Origin: Bremia lactucae
Lineage: Eukaryota; Oomycota; Peronosporomycetes; Peronosporales; Peronosporaceae
NCBI RefSeq assembly: GCF_004359215.1
Contig: NC_090622.1
Location: 1,159,715 to 1,223,714 of the forward strand
Reading direction: 5' to 3'
Length of the DNA stretch: 64,000 nucleotides
A program made the translations under genes and the position numbers. Shown here piece by piece: positions 1 through 9,903 of the stretch (within the stretch, counting starts at the first letter, position 1; the number at the start of each line of letters is the position of its first letter). The notes under the pieces are model-generated. The model was not told the DNA's origin. It was given only the letters and a program-made list of their open reading frames with translations, and did no database searches.

Positions 1-2048
1 TCCCAGCTTCAGTAGCTCAAAATGTCTGCAAAACACTTCTCAATATTTGTGTAATTTCTTTGTTTAAGAGCAAGATGCTTTATCAACAAAGAAATTACGA
101 ACGAAAGCTGACAACACCTGCAACATGAGGAAATTGTGGCTGGCTTGCGCTCATGGTAGGAACAAACAAAGACCGCTGAGATTTGCCTATTTGAAAGGTA
201 AGTATGCACTTCCGATAAAGTTGGTAGGAGTAAAGTAAATTGAATTCATACTTAGCTTGACCGCCAAAGACTAACTAACATGCATTGCGCAAGAGTGCAC
301 CTCCGACCCTTGTCGCTTATTTCCAGCTCAACTTCTCCCTTGTGCTCGAGGGAGAAGTTGCTGCTTTTTCTTTTCACTTTGGTATGACTTGCCAATCAAG
401 TGCGGGCGCTCTTGGCTTTTTCTCACCTGTACAAAACAGTAATTTAACATCGCCAAACGAAAACACGGTTTCTGATGTGCTCAGGAGCAGTCACACCCAT
501 TCACTACTCTCATGTAGATAATTAAGGTGTGTGGCGATAACGATTCTTTAACGTAATATAGGGGGTGGGATGGTGTATCAAAGTCCAAAAGGATCTAACT
601 ACGGCACTAAAGGACTATTTTTTTTAATTTTGCGATATAATGGAATAGTAAAAAGTGTTTATGCTGTCATTTTTAATCTGTGGCTTTCGTATTATTAAAA
701 CAATTAAACGAGGGGGGGTGCCTAGACTAGTTCCCTACAGCTATTGGTTGGTTGATTTAAGTTTAAATTAACCTCGCCAATCGTTATAAGACACGATCGT
801 GCGGTGAGCAAGTAGGCGCAATACTTAGTTTGTTATGAATATAATAAAGTCAGTAAAAGAAGATCGTTACGTAGGAACTTAATATTTTAATACAGCTTTT
901 ACTTTTTCTATATTCTAAAGCCTTAGAATTAACCTTTGGTAGCTAGGACTTCCTAGCTACTTAGAATCTTCCTCTCTACGTCGTGTACGTAAAGTAATCG
1001 AGGCGCTTCATCTTCATGTAATCAATTTAGGTTGACTAGTACTTTTAACAATTATTTCGAAAATGGCATTTATTCACAAAGGGAATTGTATCAATTAACG
1101 GTTTTCCACGCGAAATTGAATAGCATGTTCGTAAACTCAAATTGTAATTTGTTCACATCGGTCGTCAATTGGAATACTTAGTGTTTTTTTACGTACTGTG
1201 CGCAAATTTTAAAATCAGCATTTTATTTGCAAGTACAGAGAATCGAAATTTTCGAGGCGTCTTTGTGCAGGAATTTGTATACTGACTATAGAATGCTTAT
1301 AGTCTGCATGACTATTTATAAACAATAATTTTGCCTTCATTGTCTGGACGATGGTCCTTCAGACTGAAGAAGTTTTAATTGCGCAGGTAAGAAAGTGCTC
1401 GCTTACTTGCTCGCCTGCCACGCTACGACCTCGAAGTAAGTGCTGCGGTTTTTTTTATAAAAAGTTGTGCTCAGTCGCTCAGCTCCAGGGTATTGCTGGT
1501 CGCTAATCGTTCCTCAATGTATCTCTTTTTACCAAAGAAAGTCGCTCAGCTGGTGGTAGGTAATTTGGGTCAAATCGGAATCTGGATGCTGTGCAAAAAT
1601 AGCATACAAAGATCGTTACCGAATTAAAAACATGCTTGACCGTCATGACGCAGCAAGCAAAACCCTACACAGGTCGAGATAGTGGCAGTCTGGGGAACTC
1701 GCTATACATTACAAACAAGTGACAGCTGCTTGCGACAATCCGCTAGATGATTGGAAGTACGATTGACCGAATATTTATCGACATGGCGACGGATCATTTA
1801 GATAGCAGCGCAGTAGGAATGCTACGACTAGCGCATCAATTCTGTTGAAACGAAGCTACATCTTCGAAGTAAGCTCTTGTAATAAGTTTCAGTAAAATAT
1901 CAGGTCCTTTCAATGTTTCTTCCGCTTCTGCAGAAGTGATACAAATATTGTACTATTGCCCAATAGAAGATAACCTAACCTCGCAAACAAAGAAGTCGAG
2001 CAGGTGTGACAGAAAAGGAGTCTCTTTAAATGCTCAAGTGAATTAAAG
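1..2048. other. No supported gene; AT-rich intergenic DNA
   Basis: I see no reading frame here with recognisable protein features. The longest frames are short, many lack an ATG, and none resembles a family I know. The only recognisable content is a diverged LTR fragment at about 730-1015, described separately. Confidence 0.6.
730..1015 (-). repeat. Diverged LTR fragment, family D, inverted relative to the 13.9 and 29 kb copies
   Basis: The plus strand here aligns by eye with the reverse complement of the LTR at 28795-29311. Shared landmarks in order are an imperfect palindrome built on GGTTGATTTAA, the string CATCGTTACGTAGGAA or a near match, a TTGGTAGC stretch, a CTTAGAA-TCTTCCTCT stretch and GTGTACGT. 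No internal retroelement sequence accompanies it, so it is a remnant or solo LTR. Strand is assigned relative to the plus-strand text of the other copies; element orientation here is rightward. The edges are uncertain. Confidence 0.55.
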
Positions 2049-2063
2049 TTTCATTACCATCTC
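2049..2063 (+). promoter_or_regulatory. Candidate oomycete initiator upstream of the first effector
   Basis: TTTCATTACCATCTC lies about 40-50 bp upstream of the ATG at 2101. It resembles the pyrimidine-rich initiator (core like YCAYTYY) described at many oomycete transcription starts. The match is by eye and no transcript start is known. Confidence 0.4.
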
Positions 2064-2100
2064 TGTCACTTTGCCTTAAACTATCGTGCGAATCAACGTA

Positions 2101-2664
2101 ATGCGCGTGCATTTGGTGTTCTTGGCACTGTTTGGGGCCCTTGCAACCCTTGCGGTTTGCTCAAGTACGGATGATTCGAAGGATAAAGTTTCCAACGAAT
2201 TTCTGACCTCTGCCTATACGAATTCGGCCCGCCCACTTAGAGCCTTACGAGTCGAGATTGACGCAAGACATGGCACAAAAAACGACGTCAACGAGTCGAG
2301 ATCTGCTCGGTCGGTGTATCAAAGTATGCTGTATACCGTGGCACACAAGATGAACTTATCTCCGACCAAGGTGCTTTCTTACACGCATTATGCGCCTGAC
2401 TTATCCGAAATTGAGATGCTAAGAAGGTGGTTTCTCTACGTGAAAATGTACGAGAAAGTGTACCCAAAGTACAAATTTCCTGTTAAGAAGGTTATCAAAA
2501 TGATGATGAGAAGGACAGAGCCGAAGCAACTGAAGGCGATATTGGAGGAGCTTTCTGGCGACGCGAGGACGCGACAATTTGCCAATTTATTGTTGGACCG
2601 TATGGACAAACCGAAGAACGAATCATTTTGGAAGTGGCTACTGAAGATCTCTAAGTTATCATAA
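2101..2664 (+). CDS. Secreted RXLR-type effector candidate, 187 aa
   Basis: This is a small secreted protein of the kind oomycete plant pathogens deliver into host cells. A hydrophobic N-terminal signal peptide covers about residues 1-20, followed by an RPLR motif at residues 44-47. No clear EER acidic motif follows; ESRSAR occurs about 20 residues later. The C-terminal half is basic and helical, with no recognised catalytic domain. I chose the ATG at 2101 because it starts directly at the signal peptide and matches the start of the paralogue at 14690; an upstream GTG frame extension is unnecessary. The paralogue shares the MRVH start, a YQ-x-LY block, an LKAIL block and the C-terminal basic end. 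The two copies are now separated by retroelements. The host target is unknown. Confidence 0.85.
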   Translation: MRVHLVFLALFGALATLAVCSSTDDSKDKVSNEFLTSAYTNSARPLRALRVEIDARHGTKNDVNESRSARSVYQSMLYTVAHKMNLSPTKVLSYTHYAPDLSEIEMLRRWFLYVKMYEKVYPKYKFPVKKVIKMMMRRTEPKQLKAILEELSGDARTRQFANLLLDRMDKPKNESFWKWLLKISKLS

Positions 2665-3192
2665 GAGTCATGTAAGAATAATTTGAAAACTTTTAACAAC
2701 ACCGCGATCGTTGCCAGTAGCAGTTTATTTTTTTCTATTGGATGCTTTTAAATACATGACTTTTGCTGGTCTGACAGCAATATTATTGATACAGTCTGAT
2801 TGGTGCATGCATATGTCAAGAATAACGTCATTTCATCTACCACCGCCTATATTCTCTTTGCTAGGTTGTATTCCGGAATTCCTCGGTCAAGATTGAAAAC
2901 TTGTTAGGGCAGGAACAAATTTAACAAAAGAAAGACGCTGATGGAACGCAGCAATCGAAATTTGTGCGTTTGTACGCGCACGAAACAAATACAAAAGATT
3001 TAGCATAAATTCCTTTTACAACTGAGCAATTGTAAGCTACAGTCATTCCTAAGCTATCTTATTCCCCTCTACTTGAAAACCTTTGTAAATTTATGGAGTA
3101 TGTCATCTAGCGTCATCGATTCTATCGGGACAACTTATATCTAATACTCATAAGGTTTTAATGGAGATATTATGTTACAGAAGTAGAGCTTT
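2665..3192. other. Intergenic, no supported gene; holds the left target duplication of element A1
   Basis: I recognise no coding sequence between the effector and the retroelement. The pentamer GCTTT at 3188-3192 directly precedes the LTR and is repeated at 10389-10393. Confidence 0.6.
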
Positions 3193-3679
3193 TGTGATGG
3201 GGCACACATCGGTTGGAGAACCGTTGTTGCGGTACATTTACTTATGGGTAAAATACCCTTTAATCTAATTTTAAAAATAGCTAGTTACTTAAATCTCATT
3301 TATGATGGGTAATAAATGTGGTCGCCGCCAGATATAAATCTGGCGGCCACAATCTATTTTAATTAGCTAGGGTAAGGTTTTTAGATTTAAATAATTAAAT
3401 AAAGTTCAGTTCCCCTTTTGATCTTAAAGCGTTAAGTGCCTTCCTAAGGCTTGCGCATTGATCTGTAAGAGATAGAAGCCTTTCTGAGGTATATCCTCTT
3501 GGGCACTACTTGAAACTTGGTCTACGAACCCCTGAATCCCTTGAACTAGGATTCCTTAAGCTTTGATAGCTTGTACGACTCATTGAGTTGTTAAACTCAT
3601 AAGTTTAATGGAACGAAGTGACTCTCTGAGTCTGAAAGTCTTCCTCCTCTGACTTTATAAGCGAGTTAGCTCCGCTACA
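3193..3679 (+). repeat. 5' LTR of element A1 (family A), 487 bp
   Basis: It begins TGTGATGGGG and ends GCTACA, giving canonical TG...CA ends. It contains a perfect 10-bp stem hairpin with a 4-nt loop at 3324-3347. Other family A LTRs are at 9904-10388, 38560-39033, 51596-52001 and 62538-62863. Confidence 0.92.
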
Positions 3680-3698
3680 CCTGGTAGCACTCGTAGTC
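3680..3698 (+). other. Primer-binding site of element A1
   Basis: CCTGGTAGCACTCGTAGTC directly follows the LTR. The core TGGTAGCACT recurs after the LTRs of families B (11966) and C (60272), so these families appear to use a tRNA primer whose 3' end reads AGTGCTACCA. The tRNA has not been identified. Confidence 0.7.
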
Positions 3699-3738
3699 AA
3701 TCTACGCAGAGTCTTTACAAGACTAATTTCTCACGAAA

Positions 3739-4592
3739 ATGGAAGAGATTCCAGAATTGTCAGAAGCGCAACGCGCCGCTTATGACAAGCTCAAAACCTT
3801 ATTCGGGCTTAAGCACGTGAAATTTATTATTTCCCAAGGAGCACAGGTCCTGCATGCAAGGCTTGAGGCCTTCATGCGGTACGAAGCCACCCTGATCGGT
3901 CAGGTACAGGAACATTTAGCAGCATCTATGCTAATCGGTATATCTCTGTACCTGACCCAGAGCCGACGACTCGCCATCTAAATGTTATCGTGAAAACAAT
4001 TGTGGTAAAAGAGGGAGAAATCTCCCTTAATGGATTAAGCAGATGGAAATGTCCATTGATTCCGCCTTGTTCTTAACAGAACGGCAACAGGTGGCCATGG
4101 CCATTTCCAAACTTGGAGGTAGAGCCATGGAATGGGCACGATCGTGCGGCACGTCCATAAACGACGCTTTTCCCTCATGGGATTCGCTAAAACAGCAAAT
4201 GACGAGCAGGTCTCAATTAGGGCGTTTCCCGGACGGAGTTGTTCCGATCTCATCCGGCTACATTCGAAGAGGCAGTTGCCATAGCGCTACGCGCCGAGTT
4301 TGACTTTAAGTCTGCTCGCGTTAGCACGCCTATTTACCGAATAAGCTCCTCGAGCACATGGGTTCCGTATAATAGAGCGGAACCTATGGATTTGAGCCTC
4401 GTTGAGGAAGGAGAAGAGGCTCTTCAAGCTGTGAAACAGCATAAGACCATCCGAAAATGTTATATGTGCGGAAGCACGAAACTTTTACGCCCTGCCTGTC
4501 CTCTTCGAAATTTGCGTAGAGCTCGAAAGAGCTCCAACTCCGACCTATACCAGAGATCTGGGACGGTGCGGGAAAACGTCGATACCCAGTAG
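3739..4592 (+). pseudogene. Gag polyprotein remnant of element A1
   Basis: An N-terminal piece starts at ATG 3739 and stops at 3981. Two further frames (4043-4303 and 4239-4592) carry the gag core, including a FEEAVAIALRAEFDF block typical of gypsy gag, and a C-terminal zinc-knuckle relic around CYMCGSTKLLRPAC. The relic keeps three cysteines, but the histidine of a CCHC knuckle is not visible. Gag would package element RNA in virus-like particles; the frameshifts make this copy non-functional. Confidence 0.8.
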
Positions 4593-4754
4593 GTGCGGGG
4601 TGCCCTACTGGGGAAGACCTAGGCTCTGTTCAACCTCAAGGAGGTGAGAATAAACAGAACCTAGCCCCGATTAGCTCGGTCCTCAATGGCACGGGGCGAG
4701 AGTACAAGCCTGGCTTGCTAGTCGCTCAAGCGACTGTAAAGGGCTTTGATAAGC

Positions 4755-5241
4755 CGTAGTCAATTTTATTTGACTCAGAAGCGTCTTGCAATTATGCTCG
4801 ACGCCTTTCCCTTGAAGGAAGTCAACATTACGTTGAGGCGCTTAGAGCGCATGAAGGTGATACAATCACTGTTCGCTTAGCGACTGGGACTCGTGTCACT
4901 GTTCCCAAAGTTCCATTGAACTTAGGTATAAAGTTTCTGGACTTTGACAGTATGGATTACTGTCTCGTCCTTGATATGGCTCGAGATATGATCTCATCCT
5001 TGGTATGGCCTGGTTAAAACACCATGAGCCATGGATCGATTGGAGGTCTAAGACCTTAGACGCCACGCGCAATGTTCCTAGCAAAGTTTTGGAGAGTCAT
5101 GAACCCACCTTTGCTAGGCAACAAATGCGCTATTGGCGCGGATCATTGAACGAGTCTGTCAGTGCTTTAGACATTGGCATGTCTGCGTTAATACACTCTA
5201 ATGTTAAAAAAATAATTCTGAGCCCGGCTCAGCAGAAATAA
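4755..5241 (+). pseudogene. Retropepsin (aspartic protease) remnant of element A1
   Basis: The frame reads LFDSEASCNY where the family has D-S/T-G-A-S, so the catalytic glycine is replaced by glutamate. A flap-like stretch RLATGTRVTV follows, then an ILGMPWL-like C-terminal stretch degraded to SSLVWPG and a stop, and HHEPWIDWRSK. In the family the protease cleaves the Gag-Pol polyprotein. Between here and the reverse transcriptase (5242-6040) lies linker sequence with further stops. Confidence 0.75.
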
Positions 5242-6039
5242 GTGGAACGGCACGTACTCCGTCGAGTTACACTCGTCATAATAACGATTCACCAAATGCT
5301 GAAAGCATTGTTGGCCTAAGGCCGAATCATCAAGGGTGCAATATCCCTGAGATACGTGGAGTGGCACGTCTAAGTCCACCGAGTATGATCGGCCGAGGTG
5401 GCATCATACTATGTGTCAGTAGTGACACTGTTGGCAGGTCGCCAGGGTATTTTGGGTCAAACCCTCCTAATGCACGTGAAGCAACACGTAAACGTTCGCT
5501 GAATAAGGAAGTTGAGTTACCTAACTCCTTGTCGGATGACAAATTAGACACCATGTCTTGTATTGAACCAATACAGGCTGCAAATTCGGGGGCGTGAATG
5601 TCCCGGCCTCTAAGAGGCGTATTGTTTCCACTCCAACACGGGTGGACACGAAGGGTGTATACCCTCACAAAGTGGTACGAGTGAGCAAGTACATACGCTT
5701 TTAAATGGCGTAACTGGTAACATGGAGGGGGAATTTAGCCTTGCGGCAATCCCTTCATTACATGCACTTTTAGAGCTTAACCGAAATGTCTATTGATGAG
5801 TCCGGTCGAGCCTTAAAAGCTGGTGACTTATCCGAAATGGTGGTCATTCGACCTATGGTTGAGTTAAACTCATCCTCACTTCTCGACGAAGCTGTCCTGG
5901 ATGACTTAAAAGCTGCTCTTAGTGCGCGAAATGGGTCATCGATCCTTAAAGATCATACGATTCATTTTATTCCTTAATAAAGAAATTCCTAGATGTGATG
6001 TGAAATAATCCACCATCGATTTTACCTTCGAATAGAGGT

Positions 6040-7160
6040 GTTCGTCATGAAATTGACTTAGTTCCGGGAACCAAATATTGTGTCACAAGACAATGGCCTT
6101 TACCAAGGGAGCAGTGTGACGTCATTGACGATTTCTTCCGTGCTAAGCACGAGGCTGGAATGGTAAGAGAGAGCAAATCTCCTCATTCGACACCAACATT
6201 TTGTGTCAAAAGCCAAATGGTAAATGGCGCATTGTACATGCTTATAATAAGCTTAATGCTGCCACTATACCAGCACAAACCCTCATTCCCAGAAAGAATG
6301 TTCTTCAAAACAATATGGTGGGATGTACAATGTACCTTGCATTGGACTTAGTCGATGGTTACTACCAATTGCTGATGCGAGCTAGTGATATCCCGCTTAC
6401 AGCGATTAGCACCCCAAGCGGCATGTTATGGGAGTGGCTGGTTATGCCCCGGGCTTTCCAACGCCCCGGCAACATTTAATCGTACAGTGACGCAACTGTT
6501 TCGCCCTCATCGAGATTATGCACAGACTTATTTCGATGACATTTTTGTCCATAGTCGTGCGGAGCAGGGTCAGTCGGATATAGAGAACCATTTAGACCAT
6601 TTGCGAGCAGTGCTCGAGTGATACAAATATAGCGAAAATTACGCTGATATGGCTAGGCCATTATTTTATCTTTTTAAATAGGATACAGAAGGGTGCTGAA
6701 CTAGCACCGAAAAAAATGCTTTTCGAGCACTTAAGGATAATCTTATCCATGCCCCGATTCTGGCACTGCCAAACCCAAATTGGCCTTTCACTGTCGTCTG
6801 TGACGCATCACATTTTGCCATTGGCAGTGCTCTGTAACAAATAGATATTGATGGGCATGAACGTGTTATTGCGTTTGAGTCAAGACAGCTCAAAGCTGCG
6901 AAAAATAACTACCCAGTTCATGACAAAGATTTACATGCTACGAAGTATGCTCTCGTCAAATTCAGAGTTCATCTGCTCGGCTCTAAGCCGTTTGTGATAT
7001 ATACGCGTCATTACGCATGGTGACTAAGTCGTCCCATCTCTCACAGAGAATGGCCCGATGACTATCTTTTTTTCGCGGACTACAACTTCAAGGTTAAGTA
7101 TAAGCCTGGCAAGCAGAATGCTTTGGCAAATTATGAGCTCTCTCATTTGACAACTATCAT
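6040..7160 (+). pseudogene. Reverse transcriptase and RNase H remnant of element A1
   Basis: Frames in shifting register encode the RT fingers (RQWPLPREQ, then KPNGKWRIVHAYNKLNAA), palm (LALDLVDGYYQLLMR, SGMLWEWLVMP) and active site YFDDIFVHS near 6523-6550. A deletion follows RAVLE, so the thumb is shortened and jumps to YSENYADMARPL. RNase H continues with VVCDASHFAIGSAL, HDKDLHATKYALVKFRVHLLG and a damaged YTDHA-type motif (YTRHYA). There are several in-frame stops. Confidence 0.88.
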
Positions 7161-7179
7161 GTCACGTATTCCTGAATTA

Positions 7180-8458
7180 ATCCGCTCAGCTTACGCCAAG
7201 GATGAACAGTGTGTAGCTCTGCTACGAGCGTTAATGAACTCTAATTCAGGTATTTAATTGCCGGCACGTTTGCGTGCAAGGTTACATCGATTTTCTATCG
7301 ATAACAACCTGTTGCTTTATTGCACAGACATCGCGGACCTTCCGCGTGTCGTTGTTCCTAATGATGAGGATTTAAGTACCGGATCCTCTATGAGGCACAT
7401 GATACTATCCTTGGTGGTCATCTCGGTAGAGAAAAGACCTGCGGCTCTATCAGCCAGAGTTATTGGTGGCCCAAACTATATAAATGGGTCAGCACATATG
7501 TTCGCACATGCGAAATGTGCCAACGGGTAAAACCCACGGCACATGCTGCTGCGCCACTAGCGAGTCTTCCAGTCCCCATAGGATGCTGGGAGTCTATTAG
7601 TATGGATTTTGTTTTTGGCTACCGAAAGATTCAGCCGGTAACTCCGGTATAGTGGTCTTTGTTGACCGTTTTTGAGCAAAATGGTTCACTTAGCGGCCGT
7701 GCCGGATTCCATTGATGGAGAGGGTACAGCTAAGCTGTTCATCGATCGCGTGTTTCGACAACATGGTTTGCCAGTGGCAATTGTCTCTGATCGGGATCTT
7801 CATTTCACGGGTAAATTCTGGAATCAATTTTCCGAGTGCTGGCACCAGATTTTTTATGTCCACTGGGGACCATTCGCAGACCGATGGTCAAACTGAACGT
7901 GTCAACTGCGTCATTGAAGACGTTTTACGCAGCGTGTGTGCTCAGACACCAAAGCGCTGGAGCTCAATGCTCCCAGTAGTAAAATATGCGTTAAATAACG
8001 CTGTTCATGCCTCTACAGGCTATACTCCGTTTTAAATAGAAGGTCTTACCCACTCGCGCGTTCTGTTAACGACACCACTGCGTGGTTCAGGGCTTGGTGG
8101 GGGAGAATTGGCCGATAGGCTTGCTGATATCAGCCCTGTTACCGTTCGGAAACAAGAAAGCGAGTTTCTCGCGACGCGATTTAGTTTCTTAAGACATGTA
8201 AGGGATACGATGGCTGATAGCCAAGACAAACAAAAAGAACAAGCAGATGCCAAAGGCAGAAGCTGTATTTATTCTTATATGGTCGGAGACCGACTTTTAC
8301 TAAACGCTAAAAACCTTCCTACCATCTTGGTTTCCGCGGTCTTCAAGACCAAATTGAGCCCGCGCTTTATTCCACCATTTACGGTCGTGGTCAAGAAGGG
8401 CCTAGCCTATACGCTAAACCTTTCAGCAAGCTGCGTACACACCCAGTGTTTTACGTGA
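7180..8458 (+). pseudogene. Integrase remnant of element A1
   Basis: The N-terminal zinc finger is visible as GGHLGREKT followed about 30 residues later by CEMCQRVKP. The catalytic core begins ISMDFVFGY (first Asp) and then shifts frame; later pieces are VSDRDLHFTGKFW (second Asp region, 7672-7896) and RVNCVIEDVLR (Glu region, 7712-8035). The C-terminal part ends near 8458 at HTQCFT, corresponding to the HPVFHV box. Frameshifts and stops break the protein at least four times. Confidence 0.85.
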
Positions 8459-9792
8459 CTTGCATAAGCCATATCGGGACCCTTCCCACGTGGAATTGAA
8501 GGCGCTTGCGCCGAGACAGGCGGTCGTGTCGCAGATTGCTGCATCCTCACCAGGATGTTCAGCTGGCTCTCTAAGCGAGGCTGCTGACGCTCCAGCGTCG
8601 AAAGACGGTCCTGAACCGCCTCAAAAGAGCTCTCAACCCGAGCAAGGACCTCACGAAGAAGTTGCACCTCGTGCCGAAGAGCATCAAATGCTTCCTCCAA
8701 AATTTCGGCCCCCTCCCGCGCTGTTTGATGCGCGGGGGAACCTTCAGTTTCATATGAAGAAACCTTTAAAGCGATGTCGTCGTGAAGGTCAATACCAGTA
8801 TCTGATGAAGTGGCTAGGGTACCCCTCTTCTGAAAACTCTTGGGAGTTCGAGGTACCTCTTCGGCAAGATTGCCCGTACGCCGTTGACGTTTTTGAGCGC
8901 CAAGCTCAGAGTCAACTCGCGTCAAACGATGCTTCCCACTATTAGTCGTGGGATTAGGTGGATCTATAGCCTCACTGCGGCTTTGATGTATGGTTGTACG
9001 GTCAGCCGAAGCACTGAAATATTGGCTAGGCCTTCCTTCGTTTTGTGGCATAAATGCCGAACGTAACTGGCCTTTGGCTTTAAGCTTAGCAAAGTCGAAG
9101 CGAAGCTTTCGTTCCAAACGAACATCATCTCTATCCACAACCTCTCTGATATTCCAGATGTTACGGAGTTTGCGGTGAACCCATTTCTGAAGTGAGACTT
9201 CATTTTCAGTTCTTGTTTCGTTTGGAAACAAAACGAGCGGAATTTTCCTCATGGAGGTCACCGAAGCCCCAGGGGCTTGATCACGCAATCGCGTCAGATA
9301 CTTGCTTCGCGTCATTACCTTCGGCGTAAGGTATTGCTCATGAAGAGCGTCGCGAGCAGCGATCTCCTCCGGCATCCTCGCCGGGTCATCAGAGATCCAG
9401 ATGGCCAAGCTATGACCCGCAATCTCTTTGAGACGCTCGTCAGCACTAAGCGGAGTGAATCTATATTCACTATGAGCCTTAGCTTTCGCTATTTCGGCAT
9501 TTCGACGACGAGCTCTTTCCTCTATGAGGATTATCTGCTCTTGCTCTACATCGAGCGGATTCATAATAATGTTGGACTCAGGGTCCCGTGTCCTGCTCAA
9601 TGCAATTAATACATCAGGGCCACCACGTTCTGGGAGCGGATTCGGGGCTCGCCGACGTTCGTCCGGAGGAGAAGGCGTGAGCGAACACCGCTCTTTTTCC
9701 ACCTCCTCTGATTGAAAGTGACTTTTAAAGTCCACCATTTTCTCATCGTCGAGGAAGGTGCTCAGAGTCTGTGACTCACGCTTGAAAGTCAT
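8407..9792 (-). CDS. Antisense ORF of element A1 (aORF-A), 461 aa, unknown function
   Basis: A long frame runs opposite to pol, from just inside the 3' LTR border to the end of integrase. It can start at 9948, inside the LTR (513 aa), but I favour the ATG at 9792 because the codons M-T-x-K-R-E are conserved at the start of the A2 copy (38452). The protein is hydrophilic and charged. It contains a KIPLVLFPNETRTENEV block and an FAKLKAKG block that are also recognisable in the family C antisense frame, then a predicted coiled coil near the C-terminus (leucine-rich heptads around LRHEVQLLREVLARVES and LSTLERQQPRLESQL). No known enzyme motif is visible. It stays open although the sense pol frames are full of stops. 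Expression is unproven. Confidence 0.6.
   Translation of the reverse strand: MTFKRESQTLSTFLDDEKMVDFKSHFQSEEVEKERCSLTPSPPDERRRAPNPLPERGGPDVLIALSRTRDPESNIIMNPLDVEQEQIILIEERARRRNAEIAKAKAHSEYRFTPLSADERLKEIAGHSLAIWISDDPARMPEEIAARDALHEQYLTPKVMTRSKYLTRLRDQAPGASVTSMRKIPLVLFPNETRTENEVSLQKWVHRKLRNIWNIREVVDRDDVRLERKLRFDFAKLKAKGQLRSAFMPQNEGRPSQYFSASADRTTIHQSRSEAIDPPNPTTNSGKHRLTRVDSELGAQKRQRRTGNLAEEVPRTPKSFQKRGTLATSSDTGIDLHDDIALKVSSYETEGSPAHQTAREGAEILEEAFDALRHEVQLLREVLARVESSFEAVQDRLSTLERQQPRLESQLNILVRMQQSATRPPVSAQAPSIPRGKGPDMAYASHVKHWVCTQLAERFSV
8460..8945 (+). pseudogene. Chromodomain tail of element A1 integrase
   Basis: Residues around YQYLMKWLGYPSSENSWEF match the chromodomain core (YLVKWKGYP...SWEP). 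In chromoviruses this domain at the integrase C-terminus guides insertion to particular chromatin. The frame is open for 161 codons but lacks a start of its own and would depend on the broken integrase upstream. The same DNA is read in the opposite direction by the antisense frame at 8407-9792, so about 490 bp is open on both strands. Confidence 0.75.
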
Positions 9793-9892
9793 TAGACAAA
9801 GGAATGAAAAACACAACCAAACGGTTAGCTGTTTAGGTTCCAACCTCAAAGAGGAAATGAAGCGAATGTTGTCACTCGGTGTCAACAATCTG

Positions 9893-9903
9893 ATGGGGGA
9901 GGG
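9893..9903 (+). other. Polypurine tract of element A1
   Basis: ATGGGGGAGGG directly precedes the 3' LTR, the expected position of the plus-strand primer for reverse transcription. Confidence 0.7.

Noticed and set aside
285..521. 78-codon frame near the left edge
   Set aside because: It has no ATG at its start, no signal or domain, and no match to the neighbouring effector family.
2086..2100. Upstream extension of the first effector
   Set aside because: It begins with GTG, not ATG, and the paralogue starts at the equivalent of 2101.
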